Assembly: GCA_021018995.1 (NCBI GenBank)
Contig: CM037588.1
Coordinates: 151,237,725 to 151,301,724, forward strand
Source: Chloranthus sessilifolius
Taxonomy: Eukaryota; Streptophyta; Magnoliopsida; Chloranthales; Chloranthaceae
Reading direction: 5' to 3'
Length of the DNA stretch: 64,000 bases
Part shown: positions 11,343 to 23,418 of the stretch, piece by piece
Layout: each line of letters begins with the position of its first letter
How positions within the stretch are numbered: the first letter of the stretch is position 1
Program-made: the position numbers and the translations under genes
Notes under the pieces: model-generated
What the model was told of the DNA's origin: nothing
The model's database searches: none
What the model saw: only the letters and a program-made list of their open reading frames with translations

Positions 11343-14300
11343 ATGGCGTCTTCCTCATCGACTTCTTCAATCGATGTTTCTGCATTGTCTTCCTCGATTT
11401 CCCCTCTCCTACCATCACCCTCTCTCATTACCTCCCTATCAATGAAACTTGATTCCTCTAATTACTCCCTCTGGAAATCTCAGTTTATGCCTCTTCTTAA
11501 AGCCCATGATCTTTTCGGATAAACAAACGGCTCTGCACCATGCCCACTACGCCATCTCCCTACAGCAGCTAGAGCAACACTCAACCCAAGCTTTATTATT
11601 TGGCACAAACAAGATCAACTTCTCTTAAGCTGGATCATTTCCAAATTATTGGCTTCACAATCTCCTATGACGCCTGGATCACTCTTGAAAGCATTTACGC
11701 TGCTCAATCTCGGGCCAAAGTGATGCTACTACACTTTGAGCTACAATCACTTAAAAAGGGATCTGATCCGATCAACAAATTCTTCAATTGTGCAAAGAGG
11801 ATTGCACATCAGCTGTCGGTCACATCTCAACCTGTTCATGAGGATGATCTAATCCTCTACATCCTAGCGGGTCTCCCATCTGAATATGCCGCATTCAAGA
11901 CCTCCATCTCCAGTCGTGCTGAACCAATCTCTCTCACTGAGTTACTTCGTCTCTTACTCATTGAAGAATCACGAAATCTCCATGAAACTCAATCTGATGT
12001 GGTCATCTCCGCTGCAAATGTCGCTCACCGACAACAAAACTCCTCACCAGGGCATCAACAATAACAACACTTCACTTGTAGCTCTCACGGCCGCGGCCGT
12101 GGAGGTGGACGTGGAAGATCATCCCATCCTCAATCCCCACCTCCTCCTCAACAATGGATGACTTCTTCAAACAAACCAATATGCCAAATCTGTTACAAAG
12201 TTGGGCACATCGCAACAAACTATTACTACAAGCATGACGACAATTATTAACTGAATGCTACACAGGCCTATAATACTCAAACTGAGCCTCTGCTTCCTAC
12301 TCCAACTTGGTACCCCGACTTAGGAGCTACACACCACATTACTTTAGATCTCTCAAATATGAATGTCCATTCAGAATATCAGGGCCTAGATACGGTCAAA
12401 ATCGGCAACGGATCAGGTTTGGAAATCAACCATATTGGTTCCTCTAATCTCTCTACTCCTTCAAACTTTCGCTTGCAAGATATTCTACATGTCCCTCACA
12501 TTAAACGAAATCTTCTATATGTGCAACGTTTTACTAAAGATAATCATTGTTTCTTTGAGTTTCACCCATCTTACTTCTCTGTGAAGGACACCCTTACGGG
12601 GAAGGAGATCCTCCGCGGGCGAAGCCGTGAAGGTCTTTATCAACTTCAAGTGAATAAGGCCTCCTCCAATAAAAGTGCACTTCTCTCCACTGCGTCAGAG
12701 GCCCATCACTGGCACAATTGTCTTGGTCATCCAACTTTTCATATTGTTTATTAAGTCATCTCCAAAATCGGCATCCCCAATGTCTCTCAATCACCACATC
12801 ACATTTGCGAAGCCTGTCAAAGAGGGAAAAATCATGCATTACCATTTAAGAATACATTTACTCCTGTTACTTCACCACTTGAAATTATCTATTCCGATGT
12901 ATGGGGCCTTGCCCCAATTTCCTCTGTCAATGGACATTCTTACTATGTTTTATTCATTGATGCCTTTAGCAAATTCACGTGGTTGTATCCGGTTGTTAAA
13001 AAATTTGATGTTTTACCCACCTTCATTAAATTTCACAAGTTTGTCGAGCATTTATTTGATCGAAAAATAAAATATATTTACGCTGATTGGGGAGGAGAAT
13101 ACCGTGCGGTATCGAAATACATTGAAACGTGTGGCATTGGTCATCGAGTATCATATGTACGCACACTCATGAACAAAATGGCGCGGCTGAGAGAAAGCAC
13201 CGCCATGTTGTTGATATCGGCTTCTCCCTCATGGCACATGCCTCTGTTCCTTTCCCCTATTGGAACTTTTCCTTTGAAACCGCTGCATACCTAATAAACC
13301 GACTACCCACACCTGTTTTGAAGAACTCCACCCCATTGGAGATCCTGTACAAAAATCAACCTGATTATTCCCTACTCAAAACATTTGGCTGCTCATGCTA
13401 TCCTTGCTTAAGACCTTATCGCTCCCATAAACTTGAATATAGATTTGTTTGATGTGTTTTTCTTGGCTATAGCTCGACCCATCGAGGTTACCGCTGTCTT
13501 AACCCCAACACTCATAAATTCATTATCTCTCGGAATGTCGTCTTTGATGAATCGACCTTTCCATTTACATCCACATTACACACTAACCCAAAAACAACTA
13601 TAAGTATCAATGAACTCTCTCTCTCAAAAATATGAGACGAAGAGATTCTTACATGGTATCAGAGCAAAACCCGATCCATTAATTTCTAATTTTCCTTTTT
13701 TTTCTTCTCTTTTTCAAACTCCAAATCCATGGTGTCTTCCTCATCGACTTCTTCAATCAATGTTTCTGCTTCGTCTTCCTCGATTTCCCCTCTCCTACCA
13801 TCATTGCCCCATCTTCCCTATTGCCTACCACCACCCACTCGTCTACACCTGGTCACTCATCATCCCCTCATCAACCAACTCCGCCTAGTACACACACCAC
13901 TCCCCAACCACTTGCTTTACCTCTCTCACAAGACACAATCCCCTCCCAATCTAGTCCACAACCCCCTCCTACCACCTACCCATTACCCACTACAGAAAAT
14001 AAAAAATCCAAGCCCCATCCAACTCCACATCCAATGATAACTCGTGAAAAAGATGGCACTCGAAAAATCAAGACCCATATTGCCACCAAACACCCTCTTC
14101 CTTTAGCCTTCCTCTCGGATGCGCCAAATCCACCCGTTCCTACCTGCTTTACTACAGCCAACCATGAACCTCGTTGGCGTGCTGCTATGAGTGATGAGAT
14201 CAATGCACTACTTCAGAATGGAACCTGGACCCTCAAATCCGCTCCTCCCGGGAAGTACATTGTTGGGTGTAAATGGGTTTTTTGCATTAAAAAATGCGCA

Positions 14301-15490
14301 GATGGCTCTATTGAGCGTTACAAAGCAGACTCGTGGCTAAGGGATACAATCAAATCGAAGGACTGGATTACACGAACACCTTCAGCCCTGTCATAAAACC
14401 CACTACTATTCGGACACTCCTATCTCTGGCTGCTAGATTTGGGTGGTCAATCAGACAACTTGATGTGCACAATGCATTCCTAAATGGCACACTCTCTGAA
14501 GATATATATGTGCCAACTGCCCGGGTTCGTTGATTGCTGATTCCCCAATCACGTGTGTCACCTATGAAAATCTCTATATGGGTTGAAACAGGCGCCATGA
14601 GCCTGGTTTGCTCGCCTCAACAACTTTCTTCTCAAAAATGGCTTTCGCTCATCAAAAACAGATACTTCTCTATTTATCAAGCGCACAAAGTCTGCAGCAC
14701 TTTATGCTCTTGTTTACATCGATGGCATCATCATCACAGGAAACCGCGAGAACATCATTTAGGACTTAATTTGCACTCTTGCTCGTGAGTTCTCTATTAA
14801 AGATCTCGGCCCACTCAGCTTCTTTCTCGGCATTGATGTCATTCTGGCATCTACAGGCTTGTTTCTCTCTCAAAAGCTATATGTCACAGACCTTTTACTT
14901 TGCACGCCCATGGATGGTGCTAAGCCGGTCTCTACCCCGCTGTCCTCGTCCATAAAACTATCCAAGGATGGGGGACGTCCATTTGAAGATGCTACTCTCT
15001 ATCGAAGCATTGTCAGCGCATTACAATATGCCACTATCACCAGGCTAGATCTATCTTTCGTGATCAATAAAGTGTGCCAATTTATGCAATCGCCGTCTCA
15101 TGATCATTGGGCTGCTGTCAAGCGAATCCTTCGCTATCTCAAATCAAGCATTACATACGGCTTAACAATCAACAAGTCGAATTCGTTCCAACTATTTGCC
15201 TTTTCTAATGCGGATTGGGCAGGCTGCCCAGACGATCACAAATCAACTGGTGGATACACTGTTTTCTTAGGTCCTAACATAATCTCCTGGTGCTCTCGCA
15301 AGCAACGATCAGTTTCCAGGTCCAGTACTGAATTTGAGTACCGAGCTCTTGCCGACACCACAACTGAAATCACTTGGCTCCAATCACTGCTAAGTGAACT
15401 CTGCATTCCTCAAGCTCACAACCCCATTCTCTGGTGCGATAATATTGGAGCGGCATACCTCACGGCGAAACCTCTAAAGATGAGTGATTA
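11343..15490 (+). pseudogene. Copia gag-pol region (fossil)
   Basis: Recognisable parts: a UBN2-type gag with a zinc-knuckle-like segment (to about 12250), a protease region near 12310 (DLGATHHIT), GAG-pre-integrase near 12700 (HHWHNCLGHP), an integrase core from about 12900 to 13500, RT from about 14160, and RNase H to about 15490 (STGGYTVFLGP, WCDNIGAAYL). The proline-rich stretch near 13820-14040 is the usual integrase-RT linker. The region is broken many times. Confidence 0.85.
13588..13803 (+). repeat. Internal direct repeat of LTR edge, primer site and gag start
   Basis: Bases 13588-13803 repeat 11197-11411 almost exactly: the last 68 bp of the LTR, the primer site, the CT-rich leader and the beginning of gag. 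It sits in the pol region of the same element. Such repeats can arise by template switching during reverse transcription or by unequal recombination between related copies. Confidence 0.88.
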
Positions 15491-16009
15491 ACAGATGTCC
15501 GTGTCTCAACAGTTTAAAATGGGAAATTAGGATTCGGGAATTTACAATTTCCGAGAAAAATCTTAACTTTCGAAAAAATCGTCAGAATTTCCTATTTTCC
15601 CTTCTCTCTGAGATAATTTAGTATTATCTCGAATTGACCTAAATCTCAAAGAAATTCTTGTCTCTGTGATCTGAGGTTAAACTTGTGTGTTTCAAGTTTG
15701 TTGTTGACTCGTGTGAAACGAGTGGACCATCGTGAGAAACGACGATTGAAGGCAATAACCTTACACTGTGAAAGGGACGTTCGTGAGATGCGGTCACTGT
15801 TGGTGAGCAGAGTGATAGAGTATGTCATGAGAATTTATTTTTTATAGTAGATTGTTTGCTTTGGATCTGAGATAGATCCTATGATTTTTACCTTTGAAAG
15901 GATTTTCCACGTTAAAATTGTCTGTATTCATTTTGTGGTTGTGATTATTTTCTTATATCCTTTACATTATTATATCACTAGTTACATAAACGATTATCCC
16001 AAAATTTCA
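15491..16009 (+). repeat. Left LTR of the Sirevirus-like element (short form)
   Basis: It matches the right LTR from about 22625 to its end (for example GGGAAATTAGGATTCGG and TTCAAGTTTGTTGTTGACTC) at roughly 90%. The first hundred or so bases seen in the right LTR are not represented here. Confidence 0.88.
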
Positions 16010-16010
16010 A

Positions 16011-16023
16011 TTGGTATCAGAGC
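16011..16023 (+). promoter_or_regulatory. Primer-binding site, tRNA-Met type
   Basis: TTGGTATCAGAGC, one base inside the left LTR. Confidence 0.88.
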
Positions 16024-16059
16024 CCGGTACACTTGAATTGATTCTCATGAATTGAGTGT

Positions 16060-19000
16060 CATGACCAACTCGGGATATCATGATCTTCCTAGAGAAGGTG
16101 CATTTACAACTAGATCTCCTTTATTTGATGGATCTAAGTATCCTTATTGGAAGGCAAGGATGAGAGCTTTTCTAAGCTATATGGATCCTCACATCTAGTA
16201 TGCTGTTGAGGACGGCTGGTCTCCACCTACTACGACCTCCGTGATAGATAACAAACCTAATACCACAATTAAACCCATGTCTTTGTGGATAGACTAGGAA
16301 TATGATAACATTGGCTATAACTACAAGGCTCTTAATGCCTTATTTGGGGCAGTGACTGCTTCCGAATTTCGCTGGATCAATACGAGCACTATAGCTAAGG
16401 ATGCATGGAAAATCCTTGAGACCACATATGAAGGGACCCCTCAAGTGAAGATTTCTAAACTTCAGATGCTCACATCTCAATTTAAAAATCTTCACATGGA
16501 AGAGGATAAAAAGTTTTTTGACTTTTATATTTGTTTAAATGATATTGTCAACGGTTCTTTTAATTTAGGTGAACCAATTTCTAAAACAAAAATTGTGCAA
16601 AATTTTTTAAAATCTTTACCTAAAAGATTCAGATCTAAAGTTAATGTCATCGTTGAATCTAAGAACGTTGACAACCTAAATTTGGACGAACTTTTGGGTT
16701 ATTTACAAACCTATGAGTATGAATATAGGGCACTCATGGTAGTAAAAGTGTTGCCTTTAAAACCTCTAAAGATGAGTCTGAATCTAGCAGTGATTCTGAC
16801 CAATCAGAAGAACTTGTTCTTTTTGTTAAAAAAATTCAAGAATATAATAATAAGAAACAACCTTTTCAAAGAACAAAGAAATCAAGAAAATTTAAATCCT
16901 TTGAGAAGAAACCACAAAAAGACTCATCTGACACTGTTCAATGCTACAAGTGTCGTGGCTATGGACACTTTGCTGTCGAATGCCCTAACCGGAAAAAGGA
17001 TAAGGACAAGTCTAAAGTATTGATTGCCACACATGAGGCTGAAATACAGGATGAGTCATCATCTGATGAATTTGAACAAGCCTCACACGACTTTAGAGCT
17101 TTTGTGGGCTCAATTGTTGAGTCGAATGCTCCTCAATCTAAAAGTTCTACAAACGAGACTGGTTCTGTCATTTTTTCATCTTCTGATTCTGAAAATGAAG
17201 GTAATGTTCTGGATATGACTAATGTCTATATTTCCCTTAAAACAAGTGAAACATCAAAGTGGTTTCTTGATAGCGGGTGTTCTAGACACATGACAGGTGA
17301 GAAATCATTCTTTTCTCATCTAAATCCTTGCTCGAAAGGGAATGTCACTTTTAGAAAAGGGAGCTCCTGTAAGATTGCAGGAAAATGAACAGTGGATGCT
17401 CCTGGTTGTCCAAAGTTAAATGTTCCTTCTCTTCCTACACCTCTATGTAGCACAAAAGACTCTTGTGTAGAGGGAGAAGATCAGTCTGTCTCTGAAACTC
17501 GCTCTGTAAATAGGCCCACTCATGCATGTAGCATGAAAAGTCACCCTCTAGTGCTATCATCAGTGATGCATCTGCCAAAATAATGACTAGACATAAGTTT
17601 AAAAAAATTGACGAATCTCCTATGTCATGTTTGCCTCACTTCTTCTCTTGAACCCAAAAATGTCAAAGAAGCACTTCTCGATGAACACTGGGTTATGACT
17701 ATGCAAGAAGAGCTCACTCAATTTAAGAGAAATGAAGTGTGGGAACTGGTTTCTTGTCCTTCTAATATCTGAATCATTGGTACAAAATAGATTTTTAAAA
17801 ATAAAACAAATGAAGAAGGTAAAATTGTGAGAAACAAGGCGAGATTAGTGGCTCAAGGTTATACACAGATTGAGGGCATTGATTTCCATGAAATATTTGC
17901 ACTTGTGGCTAGACTTGAGGAAATTCGTATCATTTTGGCTATGGCTTGTCATTTGAAATGCAAGTTGTGTCACATAGACGTCAAAAGTGTCTTTCTTAAT
18001 GGCTTTCTTTCAGAGGAAGTGTACGTGGAATAATCTAAACGGTTTGAAGATCCACATCGACCTCTGGATGTGTTTAGGCTAAAAAAGGCCTTGTATGGTT
18101 TGAAGCAGGCACCTCGTGCTTGGTATGAAAGGTTAACAAAATAACTTATAAGAAACGACTTCAAATGTGAAAGTGTGGACAAAACTTTATTTTTAAAAGA
18201 AGAATCATATCATTTAATTATTGCACAAATATATGTAGATGATATCATTTTTGACTCCACACTTGATCGGTATGTTCAAAAATTTGAAAATCTAATGACT
18301 AAAGAATTTGAAATGAGTTTAATCGGAGAACTAACTTGCTTTCTGGGTCTTCAGATAAAATAATGTTCATCTAACATTTTCATTACTCAATCCAAATATG
18401 TCAGGGATTTAATTAAAAAAATTGGTTTGGAATCAAGCAAGCCTGCTCGCACACTGATAAGTACTTCAGTAAAATTATCAAAAGATGTGTCTGATAAACC
18501 CGTTGGTAAAACTCTCTATAAGAGTATGATAGGTAGTTTACTATACTTGACAACGAGTAGACCAGACATAGTATACAGTGTGGGTATGTGTGCTCGATTC
18601 CAAGCTGCCCCTAAAGAATCTCATCTCACTGTTCTTAAACATGCTCTCCGTTATATTAATGGAACTTTAGATTTAGGTCTCTGGTATCCTTTTGATACCA
18701 CATCTCAGACAATGGGTTTCTTGGATTCTGATTGGGTTGATAACTTTGATGATCGTAAAAGTACCAGTGGAGGGTGTTTTTATATAGGAAATTATATTGT
18801 TTCTTGGCTTAGTAAGAAACAAGCTTTTGTATCACTAGCCACTGCTGAACCAAAATATATTTCTGCTGGAAATGATTGTACTCAGCTTCTTTGGATGAAA
18901 CAAATGTGGTCTGATTACGAGATATCTCAAGGTGTTATGATCCTATTATGTGATAACACCAACGCTATATGTATATCTAAAAATCCTGTCCAACACTCAA

Positions 19001-19182
19001 TGACTAAACACATTGATATCCGACATCATTTCATTCATGAATTGGTTGAAGATAAAATCATTCTACTAAATGTCAGTTGGCCTGTCTGTTTACAAAGCCA
19101 TTGGATCATTTTCGTTTTGAATTACTTTGAAAATCCATTGGTTTATGCTTTCTTGAATAATTTTTCAACTGATTGTTTGTAA
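16060..19182 (+). pseudogene. Copia gag-pol region of the Sirevirus-like element (fossil)
   Basis: The gag region covers about 16060-17010 and ends in a CCHC knuckle (CYKCRGYGHFAVEC). A protease segment with FLDSGCSRHMTG lies near 17270. Reverse transcriptase lies at about 17690-18430 (AQGYTQIEGIDFHEIFA, YVDDIIFDS). RNase H lies at about 18520-19080 (SKKQAFVSLATAEPKYIS, CDNTNAICISKNP). This is copia order and Sirevirus-like wording. Several breaks are present. Confidence 0.85.
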
Positions 19183-20769
19183 ATATTTTTATCTTTGTTT
19201 TTGTAAATGTTTGTTTGATGAATTAAATGCTTATTGTGTTGTGATGTTCATTTAAAGAAACTTCTGATCCATATGTTTTCATTCATAATTTTGTATGATA
19301 CAACATGATAAACATAGGATATGCATATGGTTAGATGTCATGAGATATAGCTTAATTTGTCATGAGTAAATCTTCTATAACTATGCCTCTATTTAATCAT
19401 TGTTAATTCATTATACTAATTTGTATTTTCTGTAAAGAAATATGTTCTTCATAATCATATATGTCATTACAACTCTTTTGAAACTGGTAATAAGAAATTC
19501 ATGCTTTGTCCCTTTTACTTCAATACAATGCCACCCTAATATATTATTGATTCGAAACTATTTTGTCAAGTCTTGGGTGTTGCCTATATCATGCCTATTC
19601 GACTCGAGTTATTAAGCTTGTAGGAGTATTTTATACTTAGTGCCTTGAGCCAATTGGATTGGGAGTTATTAGTCTAGCACTCGTTGCATGGGTCGAATAA
19701 AAAGTAAGTAAAGGTAATGCAAGACCGTATTTTTTGCCTATTAAAAAACCACCCTGTTACTCGCTCAAACTTGTAGCCCTTTTTACTTGAGCAAGAAAAA
19801 CTGTAAGGATGTCTAGACATCTAATGCCCTAAACTATCTAGTTGGGAGTCATTGTTCTAAAGGTCAATACATGGGCCACTTAAAAAGCTTAAAAAGGTTC
19901 GAGTATTGCACATGTCACGTTGCTATTGTTTTAAAAGAATAAGTAAATATCTTTGTTAGCAAGTGATTTTCTTTCTTATTTCCTTCTTGATAAGTTTCTC
20001 ATTTGTTGCCAATGATATACACATCTATTAAGCACATATTTTTTTAACAGGTTCCATTTTTATATAATGAGTAAGCAGGGATTAAATATCTGCATGTGAA
20101 TGTTTGATTATCTCTAGCATATTACGTGAAACTTAATGACACCTGTCTATATCCATTTCATATGCAGAAATCATGTTGTTGATCACATAATTTATGAAAC
20201 ATTCCATGTGCGATTATATGCATCTTTGGAAAAATAGTATTGTTGAGTTTTCAAGCAGATTCTTTCAAATTCTATTCAAGAGGATATTTTATCTTTACAT
20301 AGGTTTTCAACAAATTTTTTCATTATTTTATAACCTCTGTCCCTTGTGTAAACAACACTTCACGGACGTCCGCACTTAGAACATCTCAGTACTGGTTCAG
20401 TGCACTCGTGTTTGGATGGACGTCCGTAGGTTTTTGACCTTTCTGTTTCAATACTCACAGACGACAGTGAAGGAGTTGTTTCAACATCCTTGAATGTGGG
20501 TCGAGTGCAGTTATTGTTCAATAACCGTCCTCGACGGACGTCCGTGGATCTTGCACGAACGTTAGTGGAAGTTTTGTGTTTTCTATCGACGAATGAATTT
20601 TCACGTGGATTCGTTCGTTCCAGTCCATTGATCTTTCACCAACGTCAGTGGGCAAAATTGACGGATGTTTGTGGACATTTTCTAAAAAAGAAAACGTACG
20701 ACTATTATTTCAAAATTTCACCGGAATTTCTTCACTGCTTCTATTTTTCATTGATTTTCATCTTTTATA
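19183..20769 (+). other. Non-coding spacer between RNase H and the envelope-like region
   Basis: About 1.6 kb with no convincing coding sequence, a typical feature of Sireviruses. Its last 400 bp carry repeated near-palindromes built on GGACGTCC (20363-20372, 20417-20426, 20534-20545) that recur in the LTR. Confidence 0.65.
20363..20545. repeat. Palindromic ACGGACGTCCGT cluster
   Basis: Three clear copies in this interval (CGGACGTCCG, TGGACGTCCGT, ACGGACGTCCGT), with weaker forms to about 20670. The perfect 12-bp palindrome recurs in the right LTR at 22584-22595, and an AGATGTCCGTG remnant lies at the left LTR edge near 15493. Conserved palindromic repeats in non-coding regions have been reported for Sireviruses; the role here is inferred. 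Confidence 0.75.
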
Positions 20770-21985
20770 ATGTCCACCCGACGTAAAATGACAAGTAAAA
20801 AATCGGCTACGACATCTGCTTTTGGGTCGGCACCTCCTCCTTCAACTGTTCAACGATTTCTGTCTCCCACGCATGAGGAGTGTTTTAATCGAATCTTCGC
20901 CACAAGGTCCTTGATAGTCGAACAAGTTGTCCTCGAGCAATTTCTTCGAGATCACGATCTCCACACCATGTTTGAAAATCGGGGGTGGCTTTCTATCTTT
21001 AATCTCTCGGGTTCGGCGTACACCGATGTGGTTCGGTGCTTCTATGCAAATTTAGTCAAAAGTCATTTCGTCGAGTACCGAACTGAATGCTATGCCATTT
21101 CGTATATATTCGGTACTCAAATCCGCTTATCCCCACTCATTATTTCTAAAGTACTCAAATCCCAGCTCATTATTTCTGAAGTACTTTGAATTTAAATATG
21201 AATGGTTATAGTTTTCATGTGGAAGAAAGTGAAATATACTATCTTTTTCAACCATCTACTGTTTATGATTTTGTCTGGACACTCCTGGCCATCCTACTGG
21301 TGTCGCGTTACATTACACGTCACTTAAGCCACAACTACAATAGCTTCATTATGTTCTCTTTGGCACATTCACTCCTTGTGTCGGAAACAAAGACTAGGTT
21401 AGATGGGATAACATCTATCTTATGTTCCTACTTGAAAAGGAATGCCCTCTTTGTATCTCTACAATCATTTTTGAGATGGTCGCCAGGCGAATGTGTGACG
21501 AAACGTTAAAGATCTCTCTTCCCTTTCCAATCATAATTGGAAAGGTTGTTGAGTCCCAAGTGGCACTTCTCCGCTTCTAGCGACCTCTCGAATGATAGCT
21601 CTCACTTGGGAAACTAAAAAAGATCGGGAAAAGAGTGTGCATCGATCTTGATGACGTCGAGTTCATTGACGAGAGCGATGAAGATTCTGACGATGATGGT
21701 GCTGGAGCACCTACAGAGGGTGATATCGGGTCTGGCTCTGGCGGCATTCCATCTTCTGCTCCTCCAGTTCCAGGTCCCACGGCACAGTATTACGATCCAC
21801 ATTTTGATTGTATTGATTCTGACATCCGTACATTGGCCTCTCAGGTTGAGAATGGATTTACTTTGCATGGGGAGCAGTTGTCATCTCTTCAAATGTTTAT
21901 GGAAAATGGGTTTGTTGTGATGATGGCTCGCTTTGACGTTGTCTTCCCTCCACTTGGTTCTAGTTCTAACTTTCCACCGCAGTGA
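20770..21985 (+). pseudogene. Envelope-like 3' region of the Sirevirus-like element (fossil)
   Basis: It starts with a basic, Ser/Thr-rich stretch (MSTRRKMTSKK), followed by a segment with FENRGWLSIFN and VVRCFYANLV. That wording belongs to the 'putative plant transposon protein' domain common in the third coding region of Sireviruses. The downstream part is very acidic (ESDEDSDDDGAG) and ends GFVVMMARFDVVFP. The location between pol and right LTR fits the env-like gene. It is broken in a few places. Relation to true envelope proteins is by position and family, not by visible membrane segments. Confidence 0.68.
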
Positions 21986-22512
21986 TTGTGGTGTGGTTTT
22001 GATTATTGATTGTTTTAGGTGGTTTTGTTTTTTGTTTAAAGGTGTGATGTGCTAGATGTGTTTAAATGTGTTTAGATGGTGTGTTTTTTGTGGTTGTTTC
22101 AACAAACATCTTTTTATAATATTGGTTAAGAATTGTTCAAATCTATATATCATTTTGCTTGTTAATGCGTTTTTATTTATTCATGATTGCTAGTTCAATT
22201 TTATTCCATTATCACATTATGACAAAAAGGGAGAGATATCTATTGTTTATTTTTATAAATATTCCCTATTACACTTGATCTTCTACTCTATTGTCTTAGG
22301 TGACAGGTAAATGTAGTAAATGTATCAATGCTCATCATATAATAAAAAATAAGTCTGTAATTATTTTAATATTTTTTGGCAAATCAGTTAGGAGGAGTAA
22401 TTGAAATTATTTCATTGCATATTAGATTGATGTATAGGACTTAGATGAGAGCTAATTTGATGTAATTTTTTTCGTTGAGTCCTTGTAAGCTAGGTTTTGT
22501 CATGATTGAAAC

Positions 22513-22524
22513 AAAAGGGGAGAT
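22513..22524 (+). promoter_or_regulatory. Polypurine tract
   Basis: AAAAGGGGAGAT directly before the right LTR, the plus-strand priming site of the element. Confidence 0.85.
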
Positions 22525-23158
22525 TGTTAGTTATTTTGTCATAATCATGATTAGTGTGACAAAACTGATGTCTTGTCAGTTGGACGGACGTCCGTGACTG
22601 AACTCACAGACATCCGTGAGTGATTCACGTATGTCCGTATCCCGATAGTTTAAAAAGGGAAATTAGGATTCGGAAAGTTACAACTTTCGAGAAAAATCTT
22701 AACTTTCAAAAAAATCTTCAGAATTTCCTATTTTCTCTTCTCTTTGAGATAATTTAGTATTATCCATAATTGATCTAAATCTCAAAGAAATTCTGGCCTC
22801 TGTGATCTGAGGTTAAACTTGTGTGTTTCAAGTTTGTTGTTGACTCGTGTAAAACGAGTGAACCATCGTGAAAAAGGGCGGTTGAAGTCGATAACTTTAC
22901 ACTGTGAAAGGGACGATCATGAGACGCGGTCACTTTTGGTGAGTAGAGTGATAGAGCATGTCATTCATAAGCACTGTAAGAATTTATTTTTCATAGTGGA
23001 TTGTTTGTTTTGAATCTGAGATAAAACCTGTGATTTTTACTTGTGAAAGGGTTTTCCACGTTAAAATTGTCTGTGTGCATTTTGTGTTTGTGATTATTTC
23101 CTTATATCCTTTACATTATTATATCACTAGATATATAAACGATTATCCCGAAATTTCA
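22525..23158 (+). repeat. Right LTR of the Sirevirus-like element
   Basis: 634 bp, beginning TGTTAGTTATTTTG after the polypurine tract and ending CCCGAAATTTCA, where the match to the left LTR stops. The 12-bp palindrome is at 22584-22595, about 60 bp from the left edge. Confidence 0.9.
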
Positions 23159-23205
23159 GCAAGTTACCGTGTTACTCTCTAGATGGATGCCACCCCCCCT
23201 TCCGC

Positions 23206-23210
<5 letters not shown>

Positions 23211-23256
<46 letters not shown>

Positions 23257-23312
23257 CATCCATGCATTGGAACCTACATCCCCCCCCCCCCCTCCTCTCT
23301 CTCTCTCTCTCT

Positions 23313-23363
<51 letters not shown>
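23211..23363. repeat. Compound CT/TA microsatellites with a C run
   Basis: CT run (about 23211-23238) into TA (to 23256), then C11 and CT run (23281-23313) into TA (to 23363). The open frames crossing this region on both strands are low-complexity artefacts. Confidence 0.95.
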
Positions 23364-23367
<4 letters not shown>

Positions 23368-23418
23368 GAAATTGGACAATGGGTTTGAACGGGGAGTTGG
23401 ATTTTGAACCCCGAGTTG

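Larger units (their letters stand above)
10973..15490 (+). mobile_element. Ty1/copia retrotransposon (fossil), Ale/Retrofit-like, right end not present
   Basis: A left LTR (10973-11264) is followed at once by a tRNA-Met primer site, then gag, protease, integrase, RT and RNase H remains in copia order. No matching right LTR lies in the window. The element stops near 15490, where a second copia begins. It is heavily broken (ten or more interruptions) and contains an internal direct repeat of its own LTR edge and leader (13588-13803). Gag phrases such as DSSNYSLWKSQFMPLL resemble the Ale/Retrofit lineage, but this placement is tentative. Without a second LTR the age cannot be read. Confidence 0.85.
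15491..23158 (+). mobile_element. Sirevirus-like Ty1/copia retrotransposon (fossil)
   Basis: About 7.7 kb. The right LTR is 22525-23158 (634 bp). The left LTR (15491-16009) is shorter and directly abuts the preceding copia. A primer site follows the left LTR, and the polypurine tract AAAAGGGGAGAT precedes the right LTR. Parts: gag with CCHC knuckle, protease, RT, RNase H, a long non-coding spacer, and an envelope-like region typical of Sireviruses. The element is broken, with roughly ten interruptions. The shared LTR length differs at about 10% of positions by eye, so it looks older than the minus-strand copia at 4046-9363. Confidence 0.88.
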
